From: CAVZLD01 sp964522605
GTDB lineage: Bacteria; Planctomycetota; Planctomycetia; Pirellulales; Pirellulaceae
Length of the DNA stretch: 15,394 bases
NCBI GenBank assembly: GCA_964522605.1
Contig: CAZFWV010000148.1
Location: 1 to 15,394, forward strand
Direction of reading: 5' to 3'
Of this stretch, positions 1 to 9,600 are shown in pieces (the first letter of the stretch is position 1; each line of letters opens with the position of its first letter). Both the position numbers and the translations under genes were made by a program. Under the pieces are notes generated by a model that did not search any database, was not told the origin of the DNA, and was given only the letters and a program-made list of their open reading frames with translations.

Positions 1-1770
1 GGGTCGGTGGCGGTGACTCCCATGTCGACCGTAATTTCTGCTTTGGCGACGGAGCAGGAAATGCAACTGCAGGCAGCCCACGATCTGCTGCGCGATGGAT
101 TGACGGTATCCGGACAGCATCTGCGAAGTGCGACGGATTTCTTCGCGGACGATTTGATTTCCCAGATCAGCGAGGGAGATTCTTCCGCGATTCTGGATTA
201 TCTCGCGCTTGTGCAGCTCGACAATATCGCACTACTGTTCGGTGCAGGTTTGCCATCGGAGTCGATGGGATTGCCGGATGCGGGTGATCACGTGTTTCAG
301 GCAATTGCGGAAGAACTGGCGGGGGCTGGGGAGCTGGAGTTGTCCGATCCTGCGGCCCTTTCGCGGATCTTGGCAACGGCAGCGAACCAAGTCGGAATGA
401 CCTTCAATCCGGGTGTCGCCCAAGCGATTGTCCAAGTTGCGATGCAGGCGAACAATGCAGTTGCTGAGACGAACAATGCGACGGGCCTTGATCTGCTGAT
501 CCTCATGAAGCAGAGGCAGCGGTTCATTCAGACGGAGATCGTCCAAGCGTTGGGTGCGGTCGTCAGCGGCCAGCTCACGTCGGAACAGTTCGTGCTGTTC
601 GGCGCGACCGACGCGATCCTGCAACAGACCGAGGTTTCACCCGTCGGGACAATCTTCCCTGTGGCGATCGAGATCGACCATGTGTCGAGTCCGGAGCCCT
701 CGATCAGCTCGGTGGATTTCGAGTTCACCGTTCGCCTGACAGCTCCCAGTGAATTGCCGGTTTCGGTGAACTTTGAAACACGCAGTAGCACAGCAAGTTC
801 GTCGGATGGAGATTTCACAAACGTGACCGGAACGATTACCTTTGCAGCGGGCGAGACTGAGCAGGTCATTCGTGTGCCGGTCCACGCGGACTCCATCGAT
901 GAAGTAGGCGAGGTGTTTCACGTTCAATTGTCTGATCCGACGCATGCCTTGCTGGCAACTCTGCGCGGCGTGGGTACGATCCAGATCCCGACCAACGCCA
1001 CGGTGTTTCCGTCGGAAATTCAACTCGGTGAACCCGTGACGATCCGTCTCGGTGAGGAACTGGGGGTCCGTGTTTCGTTGCCTGGAATCGTCGGAGGAAC
1101 CGTCTACTGGGATGACGGACAGGTCGGCGTTGCTGAGATCACAGTCAATACCGATACCGTGGTTGCTTCCGCGACGCATCAGTACACACGAGGCGGACAG
1201 TACGAGATCACGGCCTATCTACAGCATGCTGCAGGCCAAACCATAACCGGCCGTCAGTCGGTCACCGTCCGCATTCCCGGCGACTCAAATCTGGACGGCT
1301 GGTTTGACACGACCGATCTCGTGCAAGTCCTTCAAATCGGGAAATACGAAACCGGTCTTCCGGCAACATGGGAAGAGGGTGATTGGGACGGCAACGGCGA
1401 CTTTGGCACCTCGGATTTGGTGTTGGCTCTTCAGGTTGGGCTGTACGAAGTCAGGGCTGTTGCAGCCAACGTCGAGAGCGATGTTTGGCAAGCTCAAACA
1501 GGCGAAGTGGTGCACTGTACCGCGCTATGTTTCGATGGAGATCTGAACATCGCCATCGGCAAAACGGAGGGGCGCGACGAAAGCAAGGATTCTGAGGAAA
1601 TCGGAGTTGTTCTGATGCTAGAAGAACGATCGGGTGAAGTCGCCGCAGCGCTGGCAGTTTCCCGGGATGCAACGAACGGCGAGCAGGCTGCCGCAGTCGA
1701 CTGGATTCTTCGGCAAGGCGGCGACGACAAGACGAGGCGATTCCGATTTAATTCGGCTTTCGTGCCTTAG
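1..1770 (+). CDS. Secreted/surface protein with Calx-beta and dockerin-like repeats (5' end outside window)
   Basis: The frame is open to the left edge, so this is probably the C-terminal part of a larger protein; the GTG at 7 need not be the start. Numbering residues from position 7, about 1-210 is mostly helical and unrecognised. About 217-325 resembles a Calx-beta domain (ends of the type GETEQVIRVPV, then DEVGEVFHVQLSDP). About 330-423 is a PKD/Ig-like beta region (WDDG..., HQYTRGGQYEITAYL). About 425-484 is a dockerin-like doublet with two acidic calcium loops, GDSNLDGWFDTTDL and GDWDGNGDFGTSDL. The last 100 residues are unrecognised and end with a basic, aromatic tail. Planctomycetes carry this doublet in many extracellular proteins, so an extracytoplasmic or cell-surface role is inferred; the substrate or partner is unknown. 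Its TAG overlaps the stop of the convergent TrmO-like gene. No signal peptide is visible, as expected if the N-terminus is missing. Confidence 0.85.
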   Translation, partial: GSVAVTPMSTVISALATEQEMQLQAAHDLLRDGLTVSGQHLRSATDFFADDLISQISEGDSSAILDYLALVQLDNIALLFGAGLPSESMGLPDAGDHVFQAIAEELAGAGELELSDPAALSRILATAANQVGMTFNPGVAQAIVQVAMQANNAVAETNNATGLDLLILMKQRQRFIQTEIVQALGAVVSGQLTSEQFVLFGATDAILQQTEVSPVGTIFPVAIEIDHVSSPEPSISSVDFEFTVRLTAPSELPVSVNFETRSSTASSSDGDFTNVTGTITFAAGETEQVIRVPVHADSIDEVGEVFHVQLSDPTHALLATLRGVGTIQIPTNATVFPSEIQLGEPVTIRLGEELGVRVSLPGIVGGTVYWDDGQVGVAEITVNTDTVVASATHQYTRGGQYEITAYLQHAAGQTITGRQSVTVRIPGDSNLDGWFDTTDLVQVLQIGKYETGLPATWEEGDWDGNGDFGTSDLVLALQVGLYEVRAVAANVESDVWQAQTGEVVHCTALCFDGDLNIAIGKTEGRDESKDSEEIGVVLMLEERSGEVAAALAVSRDATNGEQAAAVDWILRQGGDDKTRRFRFNSAFVP

Positions 1771-2216
1771 CTCTTGATGTCCAGCACCGGGGTATCCGCG
1801 AATGCATCGATGCTTTCAATCTCAATCACATTGCCGTGGACTGCGATGATCTTACAGCGCGTCATGGCAATCAGATTCGGACGGAAAGGCGCATGCGTGG
1901 CGAAGACTCCCGTCAATGGGTTGGCCGGATTGCCTCGGGGATGGACCTGGAGAATTCCGCGTTTTTCCGGAGTGTCATTGCGATCGAACCACCACAGCAC
2001 CCAAATCTCCGACAGCTGATCCATCCTCAATAAGCCGGCCTCATACTTCTTGTCCAGAACGATGGTTGTCTTGTCATCCGTCTTCCGGACGTAGCCGATC
2101 GGTTGAACTGTGTACTTCGGTTCTGGGCCGGCGTCGCTTCCGATTGAGATGGCCGCTGCGCCGGCCATTAGGGCCGCAACGATTCCGATCACTGGGTAGT
2201 TGATTCGTTTTCGCAT
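1767..2216 (-). CDS. Membrane-anchored or secreted TsaA/TrmO-domain protein
   Basis: The 149-residue product starts at the ATG at 2216. A GGAG lies 8 nt upstream (2225-2228), which favours it over the longer reading from 2258. Residues 1-28 look like a signal peptide or anchor: MRKR, then a hydrophobic Ala-rich stretch. Residues 36-148 match the TsaA-like beta-barrel of the TrmO (YaeB) family, which uses SAM to methylate t6A37 of tRNA. Visible family features are IGYVRK, LSEIWVLWWFDRND, VHPRGNP, GVFATHAPFRPN (103-114) and the terminal DTPVLDIK (141-148). Two positions depart from the motif I expect (ATR.P.RPNPIG): H108 replaces Arg, and L115/A117 replace Pro/Gly. An exported TrmO domain is odd because neither SAM nor tRNA is expected outside the cytoplasm, so the function may have diverged. 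The alternative is a cytoplasmic enzyme with an N-terminal membrane anchor. Domain assignment is firm; activity is not. Confidence 0.85.
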   Translation of the reverse strand: MRKRINYPVIGIVAALMAGAAAISIGSDAGPEPKYTVQPIGYVRKTDDKTTIVLDKKYEAGLLRMDQLSEIWVLWWFDRNDTPEKRGILQVHPRGNPANPLTGVFATHAPFRPNLIAMTRCKIIAVHGNVIEIESIDAFADTPVLDIKS

Positions 2217-2840
2217 GATCAGGGCTCCATGAACGCAATTGTTGTGTAACGGTCGCATCAGTCACTACAAGTGGTTTCAAAGCTGCTGGACCGATTGTAC
2301 CCAACGCTCATGCCATCGTTGGTGCGACTGCCTACTTTGTCTAATGATCGCCTCTTATCGGCGCAAGTGCCGCCTGACGCCAGCGATCCCATAGGCCCCC
2401 CGCGACGTCGAGCAGGTCAAAGGGTGATGCCCAGATCCGCCGGAACGAGGCGTTCAGGGGCCCCACTATGCTTCAGACTCGTCTTACGCCCGCAAACAAA
2501 CCGAACCAACAGGGTCGATTGTGCGGCAGTCTCTTCCGTCCATCCATTCCAAACGTCGCCGTGTTACCGACGCCCCCGTTCAGTTTACGCTCGGTGGAAA
2601 ATGACTCGAAGCGATTTTCAGGTCCGTTATAATTCAGCCGCGAGGACCGAGCGTCGCCGGATCGGGGCGCGTGAATTGAGGGTGCAACATCCCGCTCCGC
2701 TGCGCAGGGCCTGACGCCGATTCGTCCCGAACTTCCGAAGCGATCTCGTTCACATCTCCGTCGCTCTGCGTTTCCCTGCGCATGGTTACGTCAGACGATG
2801 GGCTTGTTGCGAGCGACACTACGTCAAAGGAACTCACATC
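2217..2840. other. Non-coding spacer between divergent trmO-like and ECF sigma genes
   Basis: About 620 bp separates the start of the TrmO-like gene (minus) from the start of the ECF gene (plus). The reading frames inside (for example 2271-2714) give Arg- and Pro-rich products with no recognisable motif or ribosome binding site, and I do not regard them as genes. The stretch should hold the promoters for both divergent units. A TATAAT hexamer at 2628-2633 is the only promoter-like element I picked out. Confidence 0.6.
2605..2633 (+). promoter_or_regulatory. Possible -10 box for the ECF/kinase operon
   Basis: A perfect TATAAT lies at 2628-2633, about 208 bp before the GTG of the ECF sigma gene. 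The hexamer 17 bp upstream (CTCGAA, 2605-2610) is a poor match to TTGACA. The call therefore rests on the -10 box alone and would imply a long leader. It may be chance. Confidence 0.25.
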
Positions 2841-3452
2841 GTGGATTCCGATACGGAAACCCTCATTGCGAGCACACCATGGGGAATACCGAAAGAAATC
2901 GACGACCTGCTTCAGCAGTACCGACCGCGTCTGCTACGGATGGTTGCTATGCGAATGGACCATCGCGTTGCCGGTCGCTTCGATCCATCCGACGTGGTCC
3001 AGGAGACTCTGATCGAGGTCACGCGTCGATTGGATGAGTATTCGAGGAACCGGACCGTGCCGTTCTATGTTTGGTTGAGGCAGGTGGCCATTGACCGGCT
3101 TCTGGACCTCTACCGGCGGCATCTCCGGACTAAGACGCGAAGTGTGCTCCGCGAGTCGCCGACCTGGACGGAGGTCTCATCGCAATTTTCAGAGCGTTTT
3201 GTCGGTAGCGACACGAATCCTTGCGAACGACTATCGCGACAAGAGATCCGACTTCAGGTTAACGAAGGCTTACGGAATCTGAAGAGCGACGATCGCGAAC
3301 TTCTTCTGATGCGGTATTCGGAGCAGAAGAGCGTTCCTGAAATCGCCGCCGTGCTGAATGTGCACACCAACGCAGCAAAATCCCGACTTCGCCGGGCGCT
3401 CGAACGTCTTCACGATCAACTTCACTCCGTACGCGGCGACTACGAACAATGA
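2841..3452 (+). CDS. ECF-type RNA polymerase sigma factor, kinase-linked
   Basis: The 203-residue product starts at GTG 2841, preceded by AAAGGAA (2826-2832) at 8-9 nt spacing. Residues about 24-98 are sigma region 2, with the region 2.2 signature DPSDVVQETLIEV (48-60) and the DNA-melting/-10 helix around FYVWLRQVAIDRLLDLYRR (75-93). Residues about 136-195 are sigma region 4, with the helix-turn-helix SVPEIAAVLNVHTNAAKSRLRRAL (164-187). The linker is short and no C-terminal extension is present. It is a cytoplasmic specificity subunit of RNA polymerase; its regulon cannot be read here. The stop overlaps the kinase start in an ATGA (3449-3452), implying translational coupling. Planctomycete ECFs beside Ser/Thr kinases are a known arrangement in which the kinase is thought to control the sigma factor in place of an anti-sigma factor. 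No anti-sigma gene is adjacent, which fits this. Confidence 0.93.
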   Translation: MDSDTETLIASTPWGIPKEIDDLLQQYRPRLLRMVAMRMDHRVAGRFDPSDVVQETLIEVTRRLDEYSRNRTVPFYVWLRQVAIDRLLDLYRRHLRTKTRSVLRESPTWTEVSSQFSERFVGSDTNPCERLSRQEIRLQVNEGLRNLKSDDRELLLMRYSEQKSVPEIAAVLNVHTNAAKSRLRRALERLHDQLHSVRGDYEQ

Positions 3453-6391
3453 CCGTCCGGGAAGCTCCAGCGTCGAATTCCAGCGGATCATCATTCGACG
3501 ACCTGATCGAAATTGCAACCAAGCAATTGGATGCCGGTCAGGCGGTGGATGTCGATCACCTGACGACCGACCACCCACACCTGCGCGGCAAAATGCAGGA
3601 AATCCTGCCAACCCTGCAGGCCATGGCAACCTGGGGAAAGGAGACAACTACTGAGTTTATCTCAGTACCCGGAGAAAGGTTGGGCGATTACCAGATCGTA
3701 CGAGAGATTGGCCGCGGCGGCATGGGAGTCGTCTATGAAGCGCGACAAGACTCACTCGGCCGGCGCGTGGCATTGAAGCTGCTGCCGTTTGCATCGATGC
3801 TTGATCCCAGACGCGTCCAGCGTTTCAAACAAGAGGCGATGGCGGCTGCGCGACTCGATCATCCGCACATCGTGAATGTCTATGGCGTCGGATGCGAACG
3901 CGGAATGCATTATTACGCAATGCGGTATGTGGACGGCCAATCGCTTTCTCATCTGATTCCCCGCACTGCGCAAACCAAGAACTTTTCGAATACGGTACGG
4001 ACCGACTCTCGTTTCCCCATCGCGCATCCCGCATGTCCGGCGAGGGAATCCGTATGGTACACAGACGAAACGTTTGAACGGGCAGTCGGTCGCCTGGGAC
4101 GAGAGATCTCCGACGCACTCGAGCATGCGCATCAGCAGGGCATTATCCACCGCGACGTCAAGCCCGCGAACATTCTCGTGGATTCTGACGGAAGGTCGTG
4201 GATTACAGACTTTGGTCTGGCACTTTATGAAAATGATGTGAGTCTCACACGAACGGGCGAGCTGGTTGGCACATTGCGTTACATGAGCCCAGAGCAGCTT
4301 TCCAGCCCGCGCTCGCCCGTGGACCATCGAACGGATATCTACTCCCTGGGAGCGACTCTTTACGAGTTGCTGACGCGACGACCTGCGTTCGCGTCCACGG
4401 ATCGTTCCGAGCTGATTCGCCAGATCGTGTTCGATGAACCGGTTCGGCCTAGACATTGGAACCGACAGATTTCGGACGACCTGGAGACGATTGTCCTGAA
4501 GGCGATGGCCAAGCTGCCTTGCGAGCGATACGAAAGCGCGCGCGAGTTTTCCGACGACCTGGCGCGGTTCCTGCAGGACCAACCGATCCGGGCAAGACGG
4601 CCAACGATCGGCAGTCGATTTCGCCGATGGCTGAGGCGACACAATCGATTGGCGTGGACAATCGCCGCTGCCGGCTCCCTTTTCGTACTGTCCGCGCTGA
4701 TCATCCTGTCGGTCGCCAACTCACGCATTCGAGCTGAACGGTCGCGGACCCGCGAGGCCATGCTTGAGCTTCAAGAGTCCGAACGCCTCGCAGAACGTCG
4801 CGCGGTCCAGATTGGTGAGGAGTTGCAGCGAATCGGCGAATCCCAGCGATGGCTGGAGCGTGGTCGGTGGAGTACGCAAGAACGCCATTGGGATGATGCC
4901 TGGAATGCGTACACGAAAGCGATTGAGTTGCGACCGGAAAACGCCGACGGTTGGATCGAACGGGCACGATTGTGCACGCGGCTCGGGCTCTGGGAACACG
5001 CGACCACCGATTTCGAGCGTGCCCACCGCTTGGGTGAACCTGACGTCGCGAACCGCTGGTATCAACTTGCCCTACTCTACTTGTCCACCGGTCGGCAAGA
5101 CGCGTATCAGCAATTGCGACTCCAAATGCAATCGCGATTCGCGGGATCACTCGACCCGATGATGGTCATCGAACTCGTTCGAACTTGGTCCATCGCGCCG
5201 ACCGATCCTCGAGAATCCGCTGGGAATATCTCGCGCGTGCAGCGAGTCCTCGAAAGCAATCCAAATCTCTCGCTGGGGTATTACATTCTCGGACTGGCTC
5301 AATTGCGCGATGGTCAATTCGAAGCGTCGATCGAGGCCAGCCAGCGTTCGCTGGAGATCGATCCGCATTGGCCCGCACGCGCATTGAATTATCCCGTTCT
5401 CGCCATGGCACATGCGCGGTTGGGGCAGATGCACGAGGCACAGCAGGCACTGAAACTGTCCTCGGAAGCACTTCGATGCTGGACTCAGGATCGACTCCAC
5501 CCGAGTGACAAGAAATGGATCGTACACCAGGGCGCGACGGGAGCCTGGCCGGTGAGTTGGTCGGATTGGCTAGAATGTCGATATCTCCACCAAGAGGCGT
5601 CTTTGTTGCTCGGCGAACCGATGGCGTCGGCAGACGAAATTTCGCTGCACGTGCTACGTGCTCGGGCATTGGCTGGACTGCGATGGCACGACGAAGCGGA
5701 CCGGGAGTATGCCGCTGCGCTCGCGTTGGAACCGAGTGAGCCAATCATTCGCGCGGAGTATCATCGCAACCGAGGTGCGTGGCGGACCCGGCAGGAGGAT
5801 TGGACGCAAGCCGCTCGGGAGTATGCAATCGCGGCCAGCATGGATCCAGAGGACGCTCTGTTGCCCTGCCTTGTCGCCGTGACACACTTCTTGGCCGGAA
5901 ATCAGACAGAATACGAACTCGCATGCGATCGACTCCTGGAACGATTCGGCTCAACGTCGGATCCCTACATCGCGGTCAATACCGTCTACGCTTGCGCACT
6001 CAGCGCTCGGGCGCCGGCGAACGAGCCGCAGCTTGGCCAGCTTGCCGACACCGGTCGACCGTTCTGGCATGCGGGAACCTGGGCGTACGGCGCGGCACTC
6101 TACCGCACGGGTGACCTTGCCGCGGCCGTGAAATGCCTGGAAGACGGAGCCCATCACTGCCGGCTCCGCGCCTGGGACTACTGCTTTCTGGCAATGGCTC
6201 AGCAGCGTTTGGGAAACGTCGAACAGGCGACCCAATCCTTGTGCCAGGCGGAAGCATGGACCCAGGCGGCCGACCAGCCTCCCCACCACGATCCCTCCAA
6301 GACAACGCCTGCCTGGAATGATGAGCTGGAGCGTGCCGTCTGCCAGCGATTACTGCAGGAGACAAGGCAACTTGTTTTCCCGCACAGGTAG
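3449..6391 (+). CDS. Transmembrane Ser/Thr protein kinase with TPR-rich C-terminal half
   Basis: The 980-residue product starts at the ATG overlapping the ECF stop. Residues 1-78 form a short N-terminal region. The PknB-like kinase domain spans about 81-370: Gly loop GRGGMGVVYEA (88-98), ATP-anchoring K110 in RVALKLL, catalytic HRDVKPAN with D236 and N241, DFG with D254, and GTLRYMSPEQL in the activation segment. All catalytic residues are present, so it should be active. An insertion of about 50 residues (roughly 170-220) sits between the hinge strand (MRYVDGQSLSHLI) and the helix before HRD. One membrane segment lies at about 402-424 (AWTIAAAGSLFVLSALIIL). A short coiled-coil-like stretch (about 430-470) and several TPR-like helical pairs follow (about 478-511, 606-660, 738-805, 880-935). 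The kinase is cytoplasmic; the TPR half, on the other side of the membrane, could sense or bind a partner. It probably acts on the coupled ECF sigma factor (inference from arrangement). Confidence 0.93.
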   Translation: MTVREAPASNSSGSSFDDLIEIATKQLDAGQAVDVDHLTTDHPHLRGKMQEILPTLQAMATWGKETTTEFISVPGERLGDYQIVREIGRGGMGVVYEARQDSLGRRVALKLLPFASMLDPRRVQRFKQEAMAAARLDHPHIVNVYGVGCERGMHYYAMRYVDGQSLSHLIPRTAQTKNFSNTVRTDSRFPIAHPACPARESVWYTDETFERAVGRLGREISDALEHAHQQGIIHRDVKPANILVDSDGRSWITDFGLALYENDVSLTRTGELVGTLRYMSPEQLSSPRSPVDHRTDIYSLGATLYELLTRRPAFASTDRSELIRQIVFDEPVRPRHWNRQISDDLETIVLKAMAKLPCERYESAREFSDDLARFLQDQPIRARRPTIGSRFRRWLRRHNRLAWTIAAAGSLFVLSALIILSVANSRIRAERSRTREAMLELQESERLAERRAVQIGEELQRIGESQRWLERGRWSTQERHWDDAWNAYTKAIELRPENADGWIERARLCTRLGLWEHATTDFERAHRLGEPDVANRWYQLALLYLSTGRQDAYQQLRLQMQSRFAGSLDPMMVIELVRTWSIAPTDPRESAGNISRVQRVLESNPNLSLGYYILGLAQLRDGQFEASIEASQRSLEIDPHWPARALNYPVLAMAHARLGQMHEAQQALKLSSEALRCWTQDRLHPSDKKWIVHQGATGAWPVSWSDWLECRYLHQEASLLLGEPMASADEISLHVLRARALAGLRWHDEADREYAAALALEPSEPIIRAEYHRNRGAWRTRQEDWTQAAREYAIAASMDPEDALLPCLVAVTHFLAGNQTEYELACDRLLERFGSTSDPYIAVNTVYACALSARAPANEPQLGQLADTGRPFWHAGTWAYGAALYRTGDLAAAVKCLEDGAHHCRLRAWDYCFLAMAQQRLGNVEQATQSLCQAEAWTQAADQPPHHDPSKTTPAWNDELERAVCQRLLQETRQLVFPHR

Positions 6392-6416
6392 CGAAATTCT
6401 GCTTTCGTCGTTTTTT
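6392..6416 (+). terminator. Weak candidate intrinsic terminator after the kinase gene
   Basis: Directly after the kinase TAG, CGAAA (6392-6396) can pair with TTTCG (6403-6407) around a 6-nt loop, and six T follow at 6411-6416. The stem is short and AT-rich, so termination efficiency is doubtful. Confidence 0.3.
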
Positions 6417-6591
6417 GGCGGATCACTCGGCCCGCTTTGACGGAATAGGGGAGGGAGAAACGGCGTTCCTTGCCCGATGGGTACGATCGCAGTGGCAAGG
6501 TGCGTGCCAACCGGGCGGTCGGCGAAGCGGTGCTCCACCACATCAACCGGGAAGCGGACCACAGATTCCCGGCTTCGACGAGACGGAAAAA

Positions 6592-6596
6592 GAGGG
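6592..6596 (+). promoter_or_regulatory. Ribosome binding site candidate for ATG 6605
   Basis: GAGGG at 6592-6596 lies 8 nt before the ATG at 6605 and is the best Shine-Dalgarno match in the 5' region of the PEP-CTERM gene. It competes with the signal-peptide evidence, which favours a start near 6827 or 6848. Confidence 0.4.
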
Positions 6597-6604
6597 TGTC
6601 GACC

Positions 6605-9600
6605 ATGAAATGCAAGTGGATCCCCTGCACTGCTAACGGAAAGTTTCTTGCCGGGCGGCGCAAATTCCGCCAAGGGGAAGGGGTGGCTGGTGGCAGAGCG
6701 AAGCGATGCCCCAGCTGCGGGAAAGCTGGGGCTTCACTCCGTTCAGCCGCCAGCCACCCTTCCCCTTTGGTTGCGGCCCTGCCGCACTGCGTGTACTGCC
6801 AGCCGCACCTGACCGGACGGTACTTCGTGGAGTTACCTGAACCGCCAGTGCAAATCCCGAGGTCTCGTCCAGACAAACCGCGCGAGTTCCCCGGTCAACG
6901 GATACTTGTCTGCGGGCTGATGCTGCTGGCGATACAAGTCATTGGCTTGTCCGAAGCCTGGGCGATTGAGTTTCGTCAGAACGTCGCATTCAGCACCGCC
7001 AACCAGAATCCCTGGTCACCCGGGGAAGCATTTGAAAGAAGCTGGGTCTTCGACGACTTGCAGAGCGAATTCGATGTCTCTTTGCCAACCGTCGATTTTG
7101 ACCCGGTCAAGACCGCTCTGCGTGCGCTGGATGGTGTGCTGGGAACGGGAATCGGCGATCTGCTCGGCGTCGGTGTCTCCATCGGAGGATCGGTCAAGGG
7201 TAAGGCGGGTGTCGAGTTCGGTTACCACGTGAACGGTGGCCGATTCCACATGAATTACCCGGGGCGTTCGAGCCTTGATTTCACAACCTATCGCGATTCG
7301 GGCGCCATCGCGATCGGACGTGATTCCCAAGTCACAACCGACTTTTTGCCCGGTTTGTCCGCACCGTTCGACCCCTCGCGAGTCATTGGTTCACCGATCA
7401 GCCTTCGAGGTGGTGGAGGGTATGATCTACGCGACCTGCCGGGAACCGGCTTCGAAACGTTTGAAATGCCGAGCTTCGGCACCGAGTTTCCTTACGCCGC
7501 GGCATGGGCCGACCTGTTTGTTAGTGCCAATGCGGGCGCCTTCATGGAGATCAATGCGATCTTGGACAAGTTGACGGTCCGAGCTCCAGCCATTGGTGTG
7601 GACGAACGTGTCCGCCTGGCGGAGGTCAACTGGGGCGGTATTTACATCGCCGGTGAAAAACAACTCGGAGTGCCATTTGGCCAACCGATCGAGATTCCCG
7701 GCGTCGGCGAGTTGACCTTGAGTTATCCCGACGTGACAGTCACGAGTGGTCCGGTGGAGGCGGAAGGTGTTTTGCGCGGAACCTCCTCCAAGCCGATCCT
7801 CAGCCTGCAGGCACAACTCGAGAAACTTGTCCCTGTGATTGGCGGAATCTTGTCGAACGAAATCGGTCCCTTTGGCTATACCATCGTCGAAACGCTTGGT
7901 GGTCCCACGCTCAGCCTATATCAGGACATCCAATTTACGCCGCAGCCTCGTGTGGAGTTGGCGTTCAGCACCCCCGTTCTCCACCGGCAGGCGAATGGTC
8001 AACTGATTCCCACAAATCGCATCAACGTTGCGCTCGGAGAATCATTCGACCTTCAGCCGATGTTCGGCGCAGCAGATGTCATCGAGGTGCAGCCAACCTA
8101 TCACCTCAACAACACGTTTTATAATGAGATTGGCCTGGCCCTCGGTGTCGATTTCGACGTCGATGCGCTTGAGCTGAAGACCCCTGTTGCAGATCTTGGT
8201 CCAGCATTTCATGCCGACTTGACGTTCAGTGATCTGATTCGAGTGAAACTGGCCGATTTTCAGTTTCAAATGCCGCTGAACCCGGTGGTGGCGCGTCGTT
8301 TTAGCCTGAATACAGTCAACCCGACCACACAATTCGAAGGTGCGCGATTCACACTCCGATCCGCCCAGCTCCTGAGCGAGAATCCCGCGACAGGGCGGAG
8401 CAACTACCGGTTGAGTGTCGAAGATACGACGCAGGGCAAGATCCATTCACTCGACGTTACCGGCGTCAGGTCCGAGTTCTTCGGTGCGCCCGAACTCGAT
8501 TTTCAGCTTCTGCTCGAGACGGACGATGATGTCATCGTGACTGACCCCGCGACGGGAACGCCGCTGGCGAACCTCGGTCGGTATTTGTGCGTTTCCTGCA
8601 ACTACGACTATTCCGAGTACTTCGGCACTCCAATCGACCTGGACACTCCGGAACAGACACTCTTCATCAACCCGTTCTTTGATTTTCCGTCGGGGATTAT
8701 CGATGTGGACTCCGACCCATTGCTCAGTCAGAACAATTACTTCCGTACATCGAATTCATTGAACCTGGGCATCGAGCCAATCGTCTCGGAACGACTCTCG
8801 GAGCCCGTGAACGTGCTGTTCAGCAACTTGGCCGAACCTGAACGAGATCAGTCCCCGATCGGTGTCGGTGCGGAGGAGTACTGGGCGGGGCAATCATTCT
8901 ACACGGGCGACCATGCGTATGATCTGCGAAGCATCCGCGCCATGGTGGCCGAAACATCAGAGGGTTCTGATGTGGTCGCTCGGCTGTATCGCGTCGCGGA
9001 GGATGGACAGACGATTGGCGAACTGATGACCACTCTCAGTGTGTCCGAACTCTCGGCTGAGATCCAGGATGCCGTTTTCTTGCCCGACGAGGATGTACTC
9101 CTTGATGCAAACTCGATCTATTGGTTCGTGCTCGGCACGCATTCAGGTTCTCTGGTCTGGTCCTACGAGGATACGGCTCTCGGTATGAGTCAAAACACGT
9201 ACGGACCAGGCAGCTTGTCGCTGTTTGCCGATTCAAGTGACGCAGGCGAGAACTGGATCTACTACTCCCTGTTAAACCCCTATCGCCTGCAGATTAACGC
9301 GTCGATTCACCCGTGGTCCCCCGGTGATTTCGGCCAAGACGGGCAGCTCGACAATCTCGACATCGACCAGTTGTCTGGTGCCGTTCGGGAAGGTCTTCAC
9401 CCGCTCGATTTTGATTTGACGGGAGATGGACTCGTCGATCAGAACGATCGCGACTTTTGGGTTCACAACTTGAAGGGGACGTTTTATGGAGACGCGAACC
9501 TGGATGGTGAATTCGATAGTGGTGATCTCGTCGCGGTGCTTGCGATGGGTCGGTACGAAGATCCAATTGACGGAAATGCGGGATGGCTGGAAGGAGATTG

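Noticed and set aside
2271..2714. 147-codon plus-strand ORF between the TrmO-like and ECF genes
   Set aside because: Arg/Pro/Ser-rich product, no recognisable motif and no ribosome binding site; it looks like GC-driven chance.
3752..4642. 296-codon minus-strand ORF opposite the kinase domain
   Set aside because: It lies fully antisense to a kinase with every catalytic motif; its Cys/Arg/His-rich composition is typical of a shadow frame.
6199..6876. 225-codon minus-strand ORF
   Set aside because: It overlaps the kinase 3' end and the palindrome on the opposite strand and shows no protein motif.
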